From Mytilus trossulus (taxonomy: Eukaryota; Mollusca; Bivalvia; Mytilida; Mytilidae): a stretch of DNA of 64,000 nt. The position numbers and the translations under genes are program-made. This document shows, in pieces, positions 63,481-64,000 of this stretch (position 1 is the first letter of the stretch; every line of letters starts with the position of its first letter). Below the pieces are notes generated by a model. It saw nothing but the letters and a program-made list of their open reading frames with translations. It did not search any database and had not been told where the DNA came from. The stretch is taken from positions 29,427,578 to 29,491,577 of the forward strand of contig NC_086378.1 in the NCBI RefSeq assembly GCF_036588685.1, given 5' to 3'.

Positions 63481-64000
63481 AAAGAAGGTGGACTATTGTG
63501 TTACGTTCGGCTTTGAATAATACAACAAAATTCAATGACATACGAGAAAAATAATTTTTTTTATCGAATCATTGTTGCACATCTGCTTTTATCATTTTCA
63601 ATTTCAAACATTTTTTCTTTAAATGAAATTCAAACAATTCATCGAAAATATATTCATGTATTGAAAAATGTTTAAAGAATATGAAAATGTTTACAAATCA
63701 ATTTGCCAGAGACAAATTTTTTTTTCAATCGACTTCTGATTTCTGACTTTGGACAGGTGTAAACATTTGCAGCGGGATTAAACGTTTTAATGGTACCAAA
63801 CCTTTTCCCTTTTTCTGAAACAATAGTATAACATCACAATATAGAAAAACACACGCAAAAATCTCAATTGGAAGGCTTTACTCAATCAAAAAACGTAAAT
63901 TAACACACTACGAACGAATAAATGTGATCTGCGATAAGGTTATATTGAGGCCTTAGGTTAAGTATAAGGCACATATATAGTTTCGATTATTAGATTAAAA

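Overview
The window looks like nuclear DNA of a marine bivalve, most likely a mytilid mussel. It is AT-rich, has long introns and is packed with short non-autonomous mobile elements. Several repeats match, from memory, families abundant in mussel genomes: the TATACGACCGCA element, the 'GCTCACCT...AAGGTGAGC' element and a Penelope-like 3' tail. No database search was run, so organism and family names rest on recognition.

Three genes can be assembled exon by exon. (1) 5092-20205 (+): TOMM70, the mitochondrial import receptor, 12 coding exons, 590 aa, every junction GT-AG and in frame. (2) 25895-38843 (+): U2AF1, the small U2AF splicing subunit, 8 coding exons, 253 aa. Intron 3 holds a second, paralogous copy of exon 4, which suggests mutually exclusive exons. 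(3) 43402-41735 (-): a 183-aa protein I do not recognise, 3 coding exons, with a poly(A) signal 18 bases after the stop. A possible 62-aa single-pass membrane protein lies at 45260-45072 (-).

The remainder is repeats. 1-5 kb holds a satellite-like array and a terminal-inverted-repeat (TIR) element. TOMM70 introns carry several MITEs, a nested insertion and a hairpin element. 23-25.5 kb has minisatellites and a second hairpin element. U2AF1 introns carry a TTAA-flanked MITE, a 2.2-kb TATACGACCGCA element with a duplicated end, and others. 46.8-49.1 kb is a 2.3-kb near-perfect inverted repeat whose spacer holds a tRNA-like Pol III head. 49.7-63.5 kb is a retroelement graveyard with three broken Penelope-like reverse transcriptases, their 3' tails, a TTA-flanked MITE and a GA-rich array.

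The most interesting signals are the U2AF1 exon duplication, three local duplications lying on splice junctions (two spread arrays of donor-like sites through introns, one duplicates an acceptor), and the large foldback element with a Pol III-type head in its loop.
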